DNA of 64,000 nucleotides, taken from positions 1 through 64,000 of the forward strand of contig NZ_JAGSYH010000003.1 in assembly GCF_025685685.1 (NCBI RefSeq), given 5' to 3'. Position 1 is the first letter of the stretch. The number at the start of each line of letters is the position of its first letter. Both the position numbers and the translations under genes were made by a program. Shown here piece after piece: positions 1 to 7,912 of the stretch. Under the pieces are notes generated by a model that did no database searches, was not told the origin of the DNA, and worked only from the letters and a program-made list of their open reading frames with translations. This DNA is from Acidicapsa dinghuensis (GTDB taxonomy: Bacteria; Acidobacteriota; Terriglobia; Terriglobales; Acidobacteriaceae).

Positions 1-696
1 GGAAGAGCCGTTTTGCGGCGTCGAAAGGTACGTTGAATCGCGCTAACAAGCAGCTCACTCTCGAAGTGGAAAAGCTCCGACAAGGTCTTCAGATCGTGAA
101 AGTCCTTCATACGCGTATTTGCCATTCCAAACTTGACCATAGCTTCAAATTTCTCGGCAATGACTGTCTCGCGCAGATAGGAAAGTAGCTGCGGTGCAGG
201 GCTTTGCAGCAATGTTGGAAAGTCCGCTTCGATGGGACCCGGCGTTACGGCATCACCAAACCCTATCTATCTGCACTGGTAGACGAGCCGCCTCCATAAA
301 ACCGGTGAAAGTCACTCGGAGACCTTCATAGTCCTGCTCCTCTTTGATCTTCTCCACCTGGACGGTATTTCGGTCAAAACGAACGCCATCATCCTCGACC
401 GTCATGTCGCAAATCTCATCGAAGATCTGCTGATATCGTTCGGAGCTGTTATCGCCCATCGACAGAAAGTCGGCGTCTCTTGTGGGACGGTATCGCTGTT
501 CTGTCCATAGCTCGAATAGCAGCGCTCCCTTGAGTACAAAGGAGTCTTTGTACACCGACTTGCCGATTCTGTATAGGATTCACTCTAGCCCATATTTGGT
601 GAGGAGAAGATTGAAGTCTTCCTTCCGTTCTCGGGCGCGATTGAGAAGTCGTTGTTTGATGGACGCCGCGACGTTGGTAGGTCCAGCCTGGCTCAC
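1..696 (-). pseudogene. AbiEii-type nucleotidyltransferase toxin, decayed and cut by the window edge
   Basis: Reading the minus strand from a GTG at 694-696 gives an N-terminus rich in SIKQRLLNRARERKEDFN, then the segment FVLKGALLFELW and the motif RPTRDADFL, typical of the AbiEii/AbiGii nucleotidyltransferase family. Two lesions interrupt it. An in-frame TGA at 580-582 stands where family members continue without a break. A frame change near 263-266 separates LPVQID from GFGDAVTPGPIEADFP, which continues in another frame to YLRETVIAEKFEAMVKFGMA and off the left edge. In the known family the enzyme is the toxin of a type IV toxin-antitoxin and phage-abortive system. The GTG start overlaps the stop of the upstream antitoxin gene, so the pair was translationally coupled. 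With two independent lesions the gene is probably inactive. Confidence 0.85.
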
Positions 697-1321
697 GTTA
701 GCGACTCCATATAGGGACGGATAACGTTGCTCACTCGGCAGACTTTTGCAGCCTTCCAAAGCTCATCCATTGTGGCCTTCTTTTCGCGATAGACAGCTCG
801 AAGCGCCTGAATCGCGATCTCGGTTCCAATTTTGGACCGGAACTTGAAACAGTCGGCTACGGTCTTGGCTGGGCTGTAGATGCGAAGCTGCAGGCCGTCT
901 ACAGCATGGGTCTCAATACCAAAGTCAAAAGCTGGCCTCGAAACGTGAACGATGCGAACGAGTGGGAACTCGATTTTGGGAGTCCAAGTGCCCCGTTCGA
1001 TTGCGAGCCAGATCTCCGACGGATTCTCCGTGGTTAGCTCGTTATAACGAAGCGCAGAGGAAAGACATAGAACACCAGGGGTACTCGTTTTGCAAGCTCC
1101 ACGTAGGCTTCCTTATCGGAGATGGGAGAGTTCCTGTCCCGGTAAAGGCCGCGACCAATGCGTTCGAGCTTACCCGATTTCGCAAGGTTCCAGAGATGAG
1201 AGCGCGAACCCGCTAGAGAAGATAGATCCTTCGGGCGTACGATCTTCCGTTGTCGAACTTCTCCTGCGATGCGATCGGCCTTCGTCTCCATAAAATCAAT
1301 AATTTGCCAAAACCTATACAT
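693..1321 (-). pseudogene. AbiEi-type antitoxin, frameshifted
   Basis: The first part (residues 1 to about 80) reads as a winged-helix antitoxin N-terminus: a METKADRIAGEV start region, then LWNLAKSGKLERIGRGLYR, the usual AbiEi promoter-binding wing. Near 1076-1082, in a run of C/G, the frame changes. The continuation GVLCLSSALRYNELT, then IWLAIERGTW, SPAKTVADCFKFR and a C-terminus at 693-695 is read one base out of register. The simplest explanation is a single-base deletion. The TGA stop overlaps the GTG of the toxin remnant. Translation may begin at the ATG at 1319-1321 or at the METK codon at 1289-1291. In the family AbiEi neutralises AbiEii and represses its own promoter. Confidence 0.82.
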
Positions 1322-1349
1322 TTGTTAATATGTGTAAATGTTTTGTTAA
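1321..1349. promoter_or_regulatory. Direct repeat TTTGTTAA before the antitoxin remnant
   Basis: TTTGTTAA occurs at 1321-1328 and 1342-1349, exactly 21 bp apart (two helical turns), immediately upstream of the AbiEi start. AbiEi proteins are known to repress their own promoter by binding paired sites, so this may be a former operator. The role is inferred from position and spacing only. Confidence 0.35.
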
Positions 1350-1503
1350 CCAGCGGATGTGTAGAGATTTGCCAGCAAATCAACTTCTTCGGAGGCCTTC
1401 AACACGTACGTGCTGCAACAAGCAGCGTATGTTCATAGCCTCGATCAAATCGGAAGAGATGTAAGTTGCTCCCGCCACATGCACAGTTCATCGCCGTTCG
1501 AGG

Positions 1504-1559
1504 TTTTCAGCGAATGTAATGCTTTCAACATATGTTGAAAGCATTACATTCGCTGAAAA
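1504..1559. repeat. Perfect 56-bp palindrome, two 28-bp arms with no spacer
   Basis: The arm beginning TTTTCAGCGAATGTAATGC at 1504 is the exact reverse complement of 1532-1559, with the centre between 1531 and 1532. There is no loop and no mismatch. No T-tract follows it, so it is not an ordinary terminator. It sits between the AbiE remnant and the tRNA fragment, inside the presumed mobile element. It could be a recombination or fold-back scar, a replication or transfer signal, or a dimeric protein site. Confidence 0.9.
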
Positions 1560-1619
1560 TCGTGCAGAGACCCAGAGATCTGGAAAGCCATCACCCTGTG
1601 CCGGGAAAGGAAAATACAA

Positions 1620-1637
1620 CCCCACAGTAGCCCCACA
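1620..1637 (+). repeat. Tandem CCCCACA repeats near the attachment site
   Basis: CCCCACA occurs at 1620-1626 and 1631-1637, 11 bp apart, about 90 bp from the tRNA fragment. Short phased repeats at this distance from a tRNA junction resemble arm-type sites of tyrosine integrases. No integrase gene is visible, so this is tentative. Confidence 0.3.
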
Positions 1638-1723
1638 ATAAGAATTACCTACCATTACTTTTCAAGGGTTTTGGCTGCCGACTATTCCCCACTTAACTTG
1701 TTGATAATAAATTATTTGTTTAT

Positions 1724-1768
1724 CTCATAACCCAAAGGTCGTCGGTTCAAATCCGACCCCCGCAACCA
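1724..1768 (+). other. 3' fragment of initiator tRNA (fMet, CAT); putative attachment site
   Basis: The 45 bases run from the anticodon loop CTCATAA, through the variable loop AAGGTC and a T-arm (GTCGG, TTCAAAT, CCGAC), to an acceptor strand ending CCCCGCAACCA. This matches the 3' part of bacterial initiator tRNA, including its typical unpaired acceptor end. The sequence before it is AT-rich and cannot form a D-arm or the 5' acceptor strand, so it is not a complete gene. Integrative elements that insert into tRNA genes leave such 3' duplications. The element would be on the left (AbiE side), and ordinary chromosome, starting with ribB, on the right. Confidence 0.8.
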
Positions 1769-1976
1769 AAAATCCTATAATTTACAAGATTCACCAAAAT
1801 CAGTAAGTGAACTATAAGGGAACAGCGGCTAGATCTGATCCATTTTCGTTTTCCGGCATTTTCCCTCGCCATTTCTACGATCTGAGCGTTCGCCGGACGG
1901 ATCACGCTGGGCATCGAATTCCGACCATTACTCGTCTTCATCGCGATGCTGGGGCTTAAGGAAATCGATAGCACTA
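1769..1976. other. No recognisable gene between the tRNA fragment and ribB
   Basis: This stretch follows the tRNA fragment and runs to the ribB stop codon. A 75-codon minus-strand frame exists but has no recognisable family feature or ribosome-binding site. No terminator hairpin was seen. Confidence 0.5.
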
Positions 1977-2690
1977 CTATGCCAATGTGTATGATTCTGG
2001 TCTTGCGGAGTGCCCCTGACTCAGGCTGGCTTCCGATAAAGTCAGGACCTCTGGCTCGATATACGATTCCTGCTGCAAACGATAACGAATTAACTCGGCG
2101 ACAGTGATCATTTTTAGATTGTGTATGTCACAGAATGCAACAAGATCGGGAACTCTTGCCATAGTTCCGTCTTCGTTCATAATTTCGCAAATCACGCCAG
2201 CAGGAGTCATGCCTGCCATGCGTGTCAGGTCAACTGCCGCTTCTGTCTGACCGTTGCGCACCAGAACGCCGCCCTCCTGGGCACGCAGAGGAAATACATG
2301 TCCGGGACGCCCAAGATCGGAGGGGCGTGTAGCGGGATCGATTGCACACAAGATTGTTTGAGCGCGATCAAAGGCTGAGATGCCCGTAGTTACTCCACGG
2401 CCCAAGGCGTCAATGGACTCCGTAAATGCTGTCCTGAACTGCGCAGTATTCCGGGAGGTCATCTGGCGGAGATCAAGCTCATCAAGCCGCTTCTGCGTCA
2501 TTGCAAGACAGATCAGTCCGCGCCCATAGCGAGCCATAAAGTTGATGGCCTCCGGTGTAATGGCTTCCGCAGCCATGGTCAGATCGCCTTCATTTTCCCG
2601 GTCTTCATCATCGACAACTACGATCATGCGTCCGGCGCGAATTTCTTCAAGAGCGGATGGAATGTCTGCAAACGGTGCGTTTCTTTTCAT
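1977..2690 (-). CDS. ribB: 3,4-dihydroxy-2-butanone 4-phosphate synthase (RibB)
   Basis: This 237-residue protein is expected to convert ribulose 5-phosphate to 3,4-dihydroxy-2-butanone 4-phosphate, the four-carbon precursor of riboflavin. The acidic metal/substrate loop [11 protein letters not shown] lies near residue 28, followed by the conserved [11 protein letters not shown] segment. The length fits a stand-alone RibB with a short C-terminal tail; there is no fused GTP cyclohydrolase II, which is encoded separately at 17324-17986. The start at 2690 is chosen because GAGGAG lies seven bases before it; an upstream ATG at 2798 lacks this. An array of three 11-bp phased TGTCA repeats lies about 210 bp upstream. 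No FMN riboswitch-like sequence was recognised in the leader. Confidence 0.93.
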   Translation of the reverse strand: MKRNAPFADIPSALEEIRAGRMIVVVDDEDRENEGDLTMAAEAITPEAINFMARYGRGLICLAMTQKRLDELDLRQMTSRNTAQFRTAFTESIDALGRGVTTGISAFDRAQTILCAIDPATRPSDLGRPGHVFPLRAQEGGVLVRNGQTEAAVDLTRMAGMTPAGVICEIMNEDGTMARVPDLVAFCDIHNLKMITVAELIRYRLQQESYIEPEVLTLSEASLSQGHSARPESYTLA

Positions 2691-2903
2691 ACGATTACTC
2701 CTCGATGCCCAGGACCCATGCTGAATGCTTCGGAAATAGTGCCAGGTAGAAAAGGATTGCCGCTCGCTGTTTTCTTGAAGGAAAACGGCTCGCAACAACC
2801 TTTCGTTACCCTACATCTTTTCCGAATCCGGTATAGACGGAAGAGGATGTCCTCGTGCTCCAATCGTCATCTGCCGTCAATCTAGGCTGCGACAGAGATG
2901 GAG

Positions 2904-2932
2904 TTGTCACTTCACTGTCATTGGATTGTCAC
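2904..2932 (-). promoter_or_regulatory. Phased TGTCA array upstream of ribB
   Basis: Three units start at 2904, 2915 and 2926 on the plus strand (TTGTCAC, CTGTCAT, TTGTCAC), each separated by four bases, giving an exact 11-bp period. Two adjacent units closely resemble a PhoB box. On the strand of ribB the units read as TGACA. Binding by the local response regulator is inferred. Confidence 0.7.
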
Positions 2933-2970
2933 AAAGCCAGAAATGTATTTCTTAAAGCTCACAGCTTTAA

Positions 2971-3693
2971 CTATGGAAGATCTGAATACGGAGAGGTGGA
3001 ATCCTGAGCATAAGGCTCACCGTACATGTTCGTATGAGAGCCTGCTCGCGCAGCGGCAATAGGCGCCCTTATAGTGCCCAGATCAACAACGCTTGATGTG
3101 AGCCGCACAGTGCGGCTCAATTTATCCAGAGAAGATTGCGGTACGCCTTCAATCCAGAAGTGCAGCTTGTATTCTCCGGGAGGAACATACCGTAATAACA
3201 TCGTGTCTTCCGCATCTGCGATGGCGTAGAGTGGCGTGGCCAGTGAGATGATGACAGCGCTCATCTCCGGATGAATATTGCAGAAGATATAAGAGACACC
3301 GGCACGTGAGAAGGTAACCGACTTGCTCGATCCGGCCTCATAAAGCCCCAGATTGAATCGCTTGCCATCGAAGAGCGAGAAGACATTGTGAAAAAAAGGA
3401 TCCTGGTTCGGAAAGGTAACGACACTGCCCACAGGAATCACCTGAAGATGCGGAAGGAAGGTGCGGTTCTTTTGCAGCAGTGTGTAATGCTCATGCGGAA
3501 GAAACGAGGCGCTTGTCGTTCCCGGCATTGGATCAAGCCAGATCACAGCCGGAACTGCGCGATGTTTGCCTTGCAGCGAAGAGGCAATGCGAAGATGCAG
3601 CTCTGCCGACGACACTTCCTGGGTGTGCAATGATCCGAGCACCAGCGTGGCGCTGGTGAACATCCAGATCCCGAAGATGACCAATCGTTTCAA
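2971..3693 (-). CDS. Periplasmic plastocyanin/cupredoxin-like copper protein
   Basis: A signal peptide (residues 1-20, ending near VLGSL) precedes a domain with FPNQDPFFHNVFS near residue 95 and FCNIHPEMSAVI near residue 135. These supply the His, Cys, His and Met expected for a type 1 copper site, as in plastocyanin-like and MauL-like periplasmic proteins. The following segment (YVPPGEYKLHFWIEG) resembles a carboxypeptidase-regulatory-like beta domain. The protein is 240 residues. Its start overlaps the stop of the porin-like gene by 4 bp, so the two are co-translated. A periplasmic electron carrier or copper sensor partner for the neighbouring cytochromes is plausible, but the substrate is unknown. 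Confidence 0.75.
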   Translation of the reverse strand: MKRLVIFGIWMFTSATLVLGSLHTQEVSSAELHLRIASSLQGKHRAVPAVIWLDPMPGTTSASFLPHEHYTLLQKNRTFLPHLQVIPVGSVVTFPNQDPFFHNVFSLFDGKRFNLGLYEAGSSKSVTFSRAGVSYIFCNIHPEMSAVIISLATPLYAIADAEDTMLLRYVPPGEYKLHFWIEGVPQSSLDKLSRTVRLTSSVVDLGTIRAPIAAARAGSHTNMYGEPYAQDSTSPYSDLP

Positions 3694-5267
3694 AACTTGT
3701 ACCCTGCGCCCACGCCGATGATATTGCTTGTCGAGGACGAGCCTGTGACAAGCGTGCTCTGAAAATGCCGGTATTCCAGCGAGAACAAAAGATACGCACT
3801 GGGGCTGTAAATTACATTTCCAGTGTAGGTGCGGGTTCTGTCCAGGTTTTGGTACAGAGTATTGCCTGAGATGTTGTAACGCCGCAGCTCATTGGCAAAC
3901 ACGTCATCGATTCCAAAAGCAGCGTTCAGCTCCAGCCTCTCCGCAAGTTTTTCTTTAAGCTGCGCCCAGCCTCCAACGTCGTCCAGCGGGCGAAAGTAGT
4001 ATCCGGTCGAGTCATCGTTTGGCTTCAAGGCGAAGTCCTTGTATGCGCCTCCTCCCAATCCGCCGAGTGCCAGGCCCCGGTAGAAGCTGCCCGTAAATTG
4101 AAGCCTGGCCGGCAGAAGCAATCCCGCGTCGAGCGTGGCTGCCCATGAGTCGAATCCGTGATTGACCAAAGTTGAGGAATGCGACGCAAAATATCCACCT
4201 ATGCCGAAGTGGTTATGGGGCTGGTCATTGCTTGCATGGTCTCCCAGCAAAGCAATGTGCGTTTCTACGCCGGGCCACCGGCTCTGCTCCGCACTGCTTG
4301 GCGGTGATGTAGTTGTTCCTACTTGTTCCGTCGTAAGCGGCGCATCCCCTACATCGACCAGAACAGCCTGTAGCCGGATCGTCCGTCCGTGCAAGGCTTC
4401 TACGTCCTGATTAATGCCAACCTGCGGATTCCACGTCCACAGGTTCCCCGACCATGCGAGTGCCGGGATGGCAACCGCTGTGAGAGAGGTGGGTGTATCG
4501 GGAGTAAAGATTGGGTGATCGAGGGAGAAGTAGGCTTCCGTATGATTCCACCGGAGCCCGGCGTGAGCGGTGCGAAGCCGGAGGATTGCCGAGTTGGAGT
4601 TGTAATAGCCGGTGTAAGGGCCTGTGCTGGAGGAGCTGCCGTTAAAGTCCACACGCAAGTCGGCATAGCTGCTTGCTCCAAACAGATGCGGGCCGCGTGC
4701 ATCCAGTCCCAGTATGCTCTGGCGAATAGATGCACCTGTGCTGCCAGAGCCGGGGATCGCCACAGTCGGCGTTGCTGGCATATCAACCGCTCCGGTATTG
4801 ACAAAACTATTCAGCAGCAGCAACCCGGTGATCTTTACCGGATAGCGTGACGCGCTTTCCACCTTGACCTGCTCCTGCGTGGCAATTTGGGTTTCATCCA
4901 TCGCCTGACGCTCCCGTATTTCTTCTACCGCGGCACTGAGGTCGTGCGCATCGCTAGAAGACGAAGCAGGATCAGCGGACTCACTCACCGCATCGGTCTT
5001 ACTTTGTGCCATCTGGTGCTGCAGTTCGATCAATTGTCTGCGCATCTCTGCCAGCGCCTGCTGTGACTGTTCTAGTTGGGCTTGTGTGCGCGCCAGGGCT
5101 TCGGTCAACTTCTGCACCTTCTGCTCCAGAGGTTCGGGAGCTTCACTCTGCGCATACACAGAGGGGATTGCTGAGCAAGCAGCAAAAATCAGGAGAGGCA
5201 ACGCTCTCCATCGGCCACGGAAATCCAGACCGAAAGGCTGAGTCTGTTTAAATCCGTATATTCCCAT
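3690..5267 (-). CDS. Porin-like outer-membrane protein with N-terminal coiled coil
   Basis: The 525-residue product has a signal peptide ending near VYAQS (residue 40), then a heptad-rich coiled coil rich in Q, A and L (residues 45-90) and a Ser/Asp-rich linker. A long stretch of alternating hydrophobic/polar beta-strand sequence ends in aromatic GAGYKF. A C-terminal phenylalanine after a final amphipathic strand is the usual outer-membrane insertion signal. The coiled coil may trimerise or contact peptidoglycan. The gene overlaps the sensor kinase by about 20 bp and the cupredoxin gene by 4 bp, so it belongs to the same transcription unit. The cargo is not evident. Confidence 0.75.
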   Translation of the reverse strand: MGIYGFKQTQPFGLDFRGRWRALPLLIFAACSAIPSVYAQSEAPEPLEQKVQKLTEALARTQAQLEQSQQALAEMRRQLIELQHQMAQSKTDAVSESADPASSSSDAHDLSAAVEEIRERQAMDETQIATQEQVKVESASRYPVKITGLLLLNSFVNTGAVDMPATPTVAIPGSGSTGASIRQSILGLDARGPHLFGASSYADLRVDFNGSSSSTGPYTGYYNSNSAILRLRTAHAGLRWNHTEAYFSLDHPIFTPDTPTSLTAVAIPALAWSGNLWTWNPQVGINQDVEALHGRTIRLQAVLVDVGDAPLTTEQVGTTTSPPSSAEQSRWPGVETHIALLGDHASNDQPHNHFGIGGYFASHSSTLVNHGFDSWAATLDAGLLLPARLQFTGSFYRGLALGGLGGGAYKDFALKPNDDSTGYYFRPLDDVGGWAQLKEKLAERLELNAAFGIDDVFANELRRYNISGNTLYQNLDRTRTYTGNVIYSPSAYLLFSLEYRHFQSTLVTGSSSTSNIIGVGAGYKF

Positions 5268-7140
5268 CGGATATCACCTGATCGTGAATGCCGGCCTCTG
5301 GCAGAAGTGCTGTATCTTGCAGAGAAAGCACGCGCGCGACGGTTAATTGAAAGATCGTTTCTCCGGGACGGCTGCTCAGCAAAACGACATCTCCTCCATG
5401 CTCCACGGCAATGCAGTTGGCGAGAGTCAGTCCAAGTCCGGTTCCCTTCTGCTTGCCTTCGCTCACAAAAGGTTCAAAGAGGCTCATGCGGATATTTTCC
5501 GGCACGCCTGGACCATTATCCGTCACACACACAAGGATGCGCTGTTCTTCGGTCTTCATTGCCACGTGGACGCTGGCCTGAGCGCTGAGGATAGCAGCCT
5601 GGCATGCATTCAACAGCAAGTTAAATACTGCCCGCTCGATCTGCTTGCAGTCGACAACAGCCATTGTTTCTGCCGGATTACCGTAACTGGCTGTCAGCAT
5701 CACGCCTTCTGCGTCCGGATGAGATCGAATCAGGTTCACCACCTGCTCAACCAGGGTGGCCATCAATTTCGGCTGCCTTTGTATATTGGCGCCGGTGCGG
5801 CTAAAGATCAGCAGGGACTCGATCATGTCTGCCGTGCCGTTTACCGCTGCGCGGATGTCAGCGAATATCTCGGCGCGTTCTTTGTTGGACAATCGATCGG
5901 AAGCGAGGAATTCGGCATTGGCAAATATAGCGGCAAGATAATGCCGCAGGTCATGGGAGACAGAGCTAGCCATGCGTCCAATCGTCGCCAACCGCTCTGA
6001 TTCGAGTATGGTCTGGTTTGCTGTCTGGATTTCACTGCGCATTGACGCAAACGCAATGCTCAGTTGCCGCACCTCCTGCGTGCCGTGGCGCGGCACTTGG
6101 TGTTTTACATCTCCAAGGCCAAATGCACGCACACTGCGCGAGAGCTCTTCGAGAGGGCGCGTAACCAGCCGCGAAATCGCAGCCATCAGAGCCATTCCGG
6201 AGAGAAGCGCGAGAATGCCGATCACAAGCACCATGCGGTCGATACGGTTGATCCACTGCTCCGCAGGCTCAAGAGATTTCAGAACTACCAGTTGCAAAGG
6301 ATCTGTGGCCGTAGCGGAGAGGTCTTTGGTAGTGGCCAGGAACCGTGAGTCTCCAAGCTTTACAGCTACGGGCGCCTGCGGCATTACAGAGAGCGAGCCA
6401 GACTGCTGCACAAGACCTACCTGGAGTTTTGTGGCAAGCGTGCTTGCTAGAATCTGGTGTCCGCTGAGGAAGGTGGCTTCGACCCCTGTGGGCTGGCTGA
6501 TTTGCGGCACCGTGCGTTCAATCGAAATGCCGCTCAGCACATATCCCAGCAGCGTTCCATCCCGATCGCTGCCGAAATAGAGCGGACGTAGCGCGCAGGC
6601 ATACAGCGATTCACCATCGATCAGATATTGCATGCGGGGCGAAGCAAGCAGGCGTTTCATGCCTTCGCGGAGGGTGTTATCGGCTGGTGCGCCTTTGACG
6701 TAGGCCGCAACAACCCTCCCGCTTGGGTCGGCAAGCATGAATAAATCAGTGCCGCTCAACTGCCAGAACTCGGCCGCCCCATCCTGGATCGTAAGGTCAT
6801 CCCCGCTTGTCATCAGAGCCTTCAGCGTGGGCAACTCTGCAATCAGAGCATTCTCGCGCGCAAGTGCTCCAAGTCTCTCTGCCTGCAGATTTTGAAAGGC
6901 TATTACCGATTGATCCAGATCCCGCGACAAGTTGCTGGATACTTGCTCGCGCAAATGGTGGCGGATCAGCAGCAGACTGACGCCAGTTACAAAAGCGATT
7001 ACCAGCGCCATGCTGATGACCAGGAGCGCGTAGGTGCTGAATCCTTGCTTCTCTCCGGCGCGCGTTTGTATCTGCGCGATTTCGTCCTCGGAGCGCGGGC
7101 CGCGCTTGGTATCAGGGGACAAATTTGTATCCTGCACCAT
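5248..7140 (-). CDS. Membrane sensor histidine kinase
   Basis: The 630-residue protein has a transmembrane helix at about 35-60, a periplasmic region of about 240 residues resembling a dCache-type sensor, a second helix at about 302-325 and a HAMP segment (VTRPLEELSRSVRAF). A dimerisation/phospho-acceptor helix carries His396 in SVSHDLRHYLAA. The ATPase domain has N-box NLLLNACQAA, G1 DNGPGVP and G2 GTGLGLTL. It should autophosphorylate and transfer phosphate to the response regulator encoded directly upstream, with which it overlaps by about 29 bp. The periplasmic location of the sensor and its redox-protein neighbours suggest a periplasmic redox, copper or small-molecule signal; the ligand is not predictable from sequence. 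Confidence 0.93.
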   Translation of the reverse strand: MVQDTNLSPDTKRGPRSEDEIAQIQTRAGEKQGFSTYALLVISMALVIAFVTGVSLLLIRHHLREQVSSNLSRDLDQSVIAFQNLQAERLGALARENALIAELPTLKALMTSGDDLTIQDGAAEFWQLSGTDLFMLADPSGRVVAAYVKGAPADNTLREGMKRLLASPRMQYLIDGESLYACALRPLYFGSDRDGTLLGYVLSGISIERTVPQISQPTGVEATFLSGHQILASTLATKLQVGLVQQSGSLSVMPQAPVAVKLGDSRFLATTKDLSATATDPLQLVVLKSLEPAEQWINRIDRMVLVIGILALLSGMALMAAISRLVTRPLEELSRSVRAFGLGDVKHQVPRHGTQEVRQLSIAFASMRSEIQTANQTILESERLATIGRMASSVSHDLRHYLAAIFANAEFLASDRLSNKERAEIFADIRAAVNGTADMIESLLIFSRTGANIQRQPKLMATLVEQVVNLIRSHPDAEGVMLTASYGNPAETMAVVDCKQIERAVFNLLLNACQAAILSAQASVHVAMKTEEQRILVCVTDNGPGVPENIRMSLFEPFVSEGKQKGTGLGLTLANCIAVEHGGDVVLLSSRPGETIFQLTVARVLSLQDTALLPEAGIHDQVISDGNIRI

Positions 7141-7849
7141 AAATGGTCAGCAGATATATTGGATTCGCAGGGTCCGGTTCCAGCTTTTGACGAAGTTTCA
7201 GGACCTGGTTATCCACCGTCCGCGTCGTTGGATAAAGATTGTATCCCCATACCTCGTTCAGCAGGATGTCGCGTGTCAGTACCCGCTCGACATTTTCCGT
7301 AAAGAACTTCAATAGCTTGAACTCATGAGATGTAAGCACGACAGGTTTTCCGCTGCGCTTGAGGGTCATCTTTCTGAAATCGACTTCACAGTCGCCAAAA
7401 CGATAGACGACGTCCGACGTGGGCTTGCGTTGCCTGCGAATGGCTGCCTGTACCCTCGCCATAAGCTCCCTGGGGCTGAATGGCTTGGTGACATAATCAT
7501 CCGCGCCCAGTTCCAGCAGCAGCACCTTGTCCGCGACTTCGGTGATGGCGCTCAGAACGATGATAGGAATATCGCTCGCAATGCCCTTGAAAGTCTGACA
7601 AAGCTCCCGCCCAGAGATATTCGGAAGAATTAAATCAAGAACCACTGCGAGAGGTTGTTCACTCCGGAACAGATCCAATCCAGTGCGCCCGTCACCGGCA
7701 ACGACTGCCGTGTAGCGTTCTTCTGCGAAGATTCTGCGCAACACCTTCTGCATCCGAGGATCGTCTTCGACAATAAGGATCGTGCCCAGGCTTGTTTCCA
7801 CAGGAAGATCGGGTTGGGTGTCTGCTGTCATCTCCGTGCCATGGACCAT
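7112..7849 (-). CDS. OmpR/PhoB-family response regulator
   Basis: The receiver domain has the acidic pair in VEDDPR (residues 28-30), phospho-acceptor Asp72 in VVLDLILP and the conserved Lys in DDYVTKPFSP. A winged-helix domain follows (LTSHEFKLLKFFTEN, then GYNLYPTTRTVDNQVLKLRQKL). Winged-helix regulators of this family bind tandem direct repeats with 10-11 bp spacing. That is the geometry of the TGTCA arrays found only in this part of the window, so this protein is the best candidate to bind them. It is the partner of the adjacent kinase. The ATG at 7849 has GGGAA upstream; the internal ATG giving MTADTQ is an alternative. Confidence 0.93.
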   Translation of the reverse strand: MVHGTEMTADTQPDLPVETSLGTILIVEDDPRMQKVLRRIFAEERYTAVVAGDGRTGLDLFRSEQPLAVVLDLILPNISGRELCQTFKGIASDIPIIVLSAITEVADKVLLLELGADDYVTKPFSPRELMARVQAAIRRQRKPTSDVVYRFGDCEVDFRKMTLKRSGKPVVLTSHEFKLLKFFTENVERVLTRDILLNEVWGYNLYPTTRTVDNQVLKLRQKLEPDPANPIYLLTIYGAGYKFVP

Positions 7850-7912
7850 GATTTTAGTTCCCTTCTATCTTTCTATTTTGGCTGATTCATCGTTGTCTTC
7901 GGGAGATATAAG

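Noticed and set aside
1747-1974. 75-codon minus-strand frame beside the tRNA fragment
   Set aside because: It runs through the tRNA fragment, has no ribosome-binding site and shows no family features.
2691-2970. FMN riboswitch before ribB
   Set aside because: The leader lacks the conserved FMN-aptamer blocks; only phased TGTCA repeats are visible.
7850-7912. Autoregulatory array before the response regulator
   Set aside because: Only one TTGTCTT unit is seen, with no convincing second unit at 11 bp.
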